Positions 43,293 to 43,990 of a DNA stretch of 43,990 nt are shown piece by piece; within the stretch, counting starts at the first letter, position 1, and each line of letters opens with the position of its first letter. The notes below the pieces were generated by a model. That model saw only the letters and a list, made by a program, of their open reading frames with translations, was not told where the DNA came from and searched no databases. The stretch comes from Candidatus Latescibacterota bacterium (GTDB taxonomy: Bacteria; Latescibacterota; UBA2968), in NCBI GenBank assembly GCA_022822565.1, contig JAJEAX010000280.1:1-43990 (forward strand). The letters run 5' to 3'. Both the position numbers and the translations under genes were made by a program.

Positions 43293-43990
43293 ATGATATT
43301 GCGAATGCTATTAGTTCTCATATTCGTCACATCAACAAATGTAGCCTGGGCAAATATCGACTCTTTGCTCATTGCAGCCTCAGATACAACGCGTGGGTTT
43401 GATGAACGCGAGTCGCTGTTAAAAGAGGCTGCAAAAAGCGATCCGTTGGGACGCGCGGCCCACGCACTGGGCGCATTGTACATGTTGCAGGGCAAAAGTC
43501 ATGTACACAGTGCAGAGCGATGGTTGAAAAGGGCGATGCAAAAACAACCCAATAATGGAAATATTTTGACCTCATTGGCCGAGTATTACTGGCGCATCGG
43601 GCGGCGAACAACCGCAATCGTATATGCCAAACGGGGTATTGAACGCGACCCCGACAATGTGGGACCATTGTATTGGGCGGCGCGCTTTGAGATGTGGAAC
43701 ATGACGCGATATCTCGATGGCGAGCGCAGAATTGTGAATTACGGTTCGGATTTCAATAGATACAGGAGAACCGTCAGAACATTGAGCTTGGAAAATTACG
43801 GCATTGAAGCGCGCGATGCGGCCATTGGATATTTGACGCGCGCAATTGCCAAACACCCAGACCACTGGCCCTCGCATCACTTATTGGGGCTGGTCTATTA
43901 CGAAGGTCGAATGCCTCGTGAATTGATTCCCCTATTTGAAAATTATGTGCAACGGCATCCCGACAATGCCCATGCACATTTTTTTGTGGG
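43293..43990 (+). CDS. Secreted TPR protein, N-terminal part (cut by window edge)
   Basis: Absent from the ORF track because no stop lies in the window. ATG 43293 with GAGGAG 7 nt upstream opens a frame that stays open to 43990 (232 codons). It starts with a signal peptide (MILRMLLVLIFVTSTNVAWA) and then shows TPR-like helix pairs: AAHALGALYMLQGKSHVHSA, ILTSLAEYYWRIGRRTTAIV, AIGYLTRAIAKHPDHWPSHH and HLLGLVYYEGRMPRELIPLF. The protein is probably periplasmic or outer-membrane associated and mediates protein contacts. A region near residues 135-165 is less regular. The C-terminus and specific role are unknown. Confidence 0.85.
   Translation, partial: MILRMLLVLIFVTSTNVAWANIDSLLIAASDTTRGFDERESLLKEAAKSDPLGRAAHALGALYMLQGKSHVHSAERWLKRAMQKQPNNGNILTSLAEYYWRIGRRTTAIVYAKRGIERDPDNVGPLYWAARFEMWNMTRYLDGERRIVNYGSDFNRYRRTVRTLSLENYGIEARDAAIGYLTRAIAKHPDHWPSHHLLGLVYYEGRMPRELIPLFENYVQRHPDNAHAHFFV

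Overview
This window looks like a chromosomal contig from an uncultured FCB-type bacterium. The closest fit I can suggest is Latescibacterota or a similar lineage, inferred from gene style rather than from a marker gene. The signs are dockerin-like motifs of the DFNRDGKVDFSDFLVFAGQYG kind, secreted proteins mixing cohesin-like, dockerin-like and LRR modules, a CocE/NonD hydrolase next to a sulfatase, and a BamD-type outer-membrane lipoprotein (so probably a diderm). No rRNA, tRNA or CRISPR array was found.

Left end (1-3700, all minus strand): an IS-type transposase gene runs off the left edge and appears to have truncated a small membrane-protein gene. A secreted MORN-repeat protein and an AAA-ATPase-like/PD-(D/E)XK protein follow. 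A perfect 15-bp terminator hairpin at 3650-3683 separates this accessory block from the core.

Core translation block (3706-19927, minus strand): reading in the direction of transcription, DUF512 radical SAM protein, der and a MerR regulator, then a hairpin, then the compact series rimP-nusA-infB-DUF503-rbfA-truB-ribF-rpsO-pnp-asnS-leuS. Many junctions overlap by 1-10 nt. Shine-Dalgarno geometry argues that nusA, infB and rpsO start at TTG and truB at GTG.

Middle (20142-33593): a family 2 glycosyltransferase (+) is convergent with a minus-strand set bamD-nadD-small ORF-zapA. A plus-strand series follows: ribokinase, a 58-aa ORF missed by the ORF track, a strong terminator, a membrane/zinc-ribbon microprotein coupled to purB, rfbC, a 1298-aa single-chain purL, a CocE/NonD hydrolase and a sulfatase. 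This couples purine synthesis genes with sugar-nucleotide and catabolic hydrolase genes.

Right accessory region (33594-43990): a cloverleaf-like repeat, then a giant secreted gene (signal peptide, cohesin-like, dockerin-like, LRRs, CARDB, six-blade YWTD propeller, CARDB, LRRs). It is split into two ORFs by one missing base near 36124; a repeat copy inside the same gene shows which base. Next to it is a second secreted cohesin/dockerin-like protein with an RDTITVQNT repeat stalk, then a superinfection-immunity-type membrane protein and a decayed IS1182-like transposase. A 260-nt hairpin-rich stretch ending in an intrinsic terminator is my best candidate for an undescribed structured RNA. The window ends inside a secreted TPR protein gene (from 43293) that the ORF track omits because it has no stop in the window.
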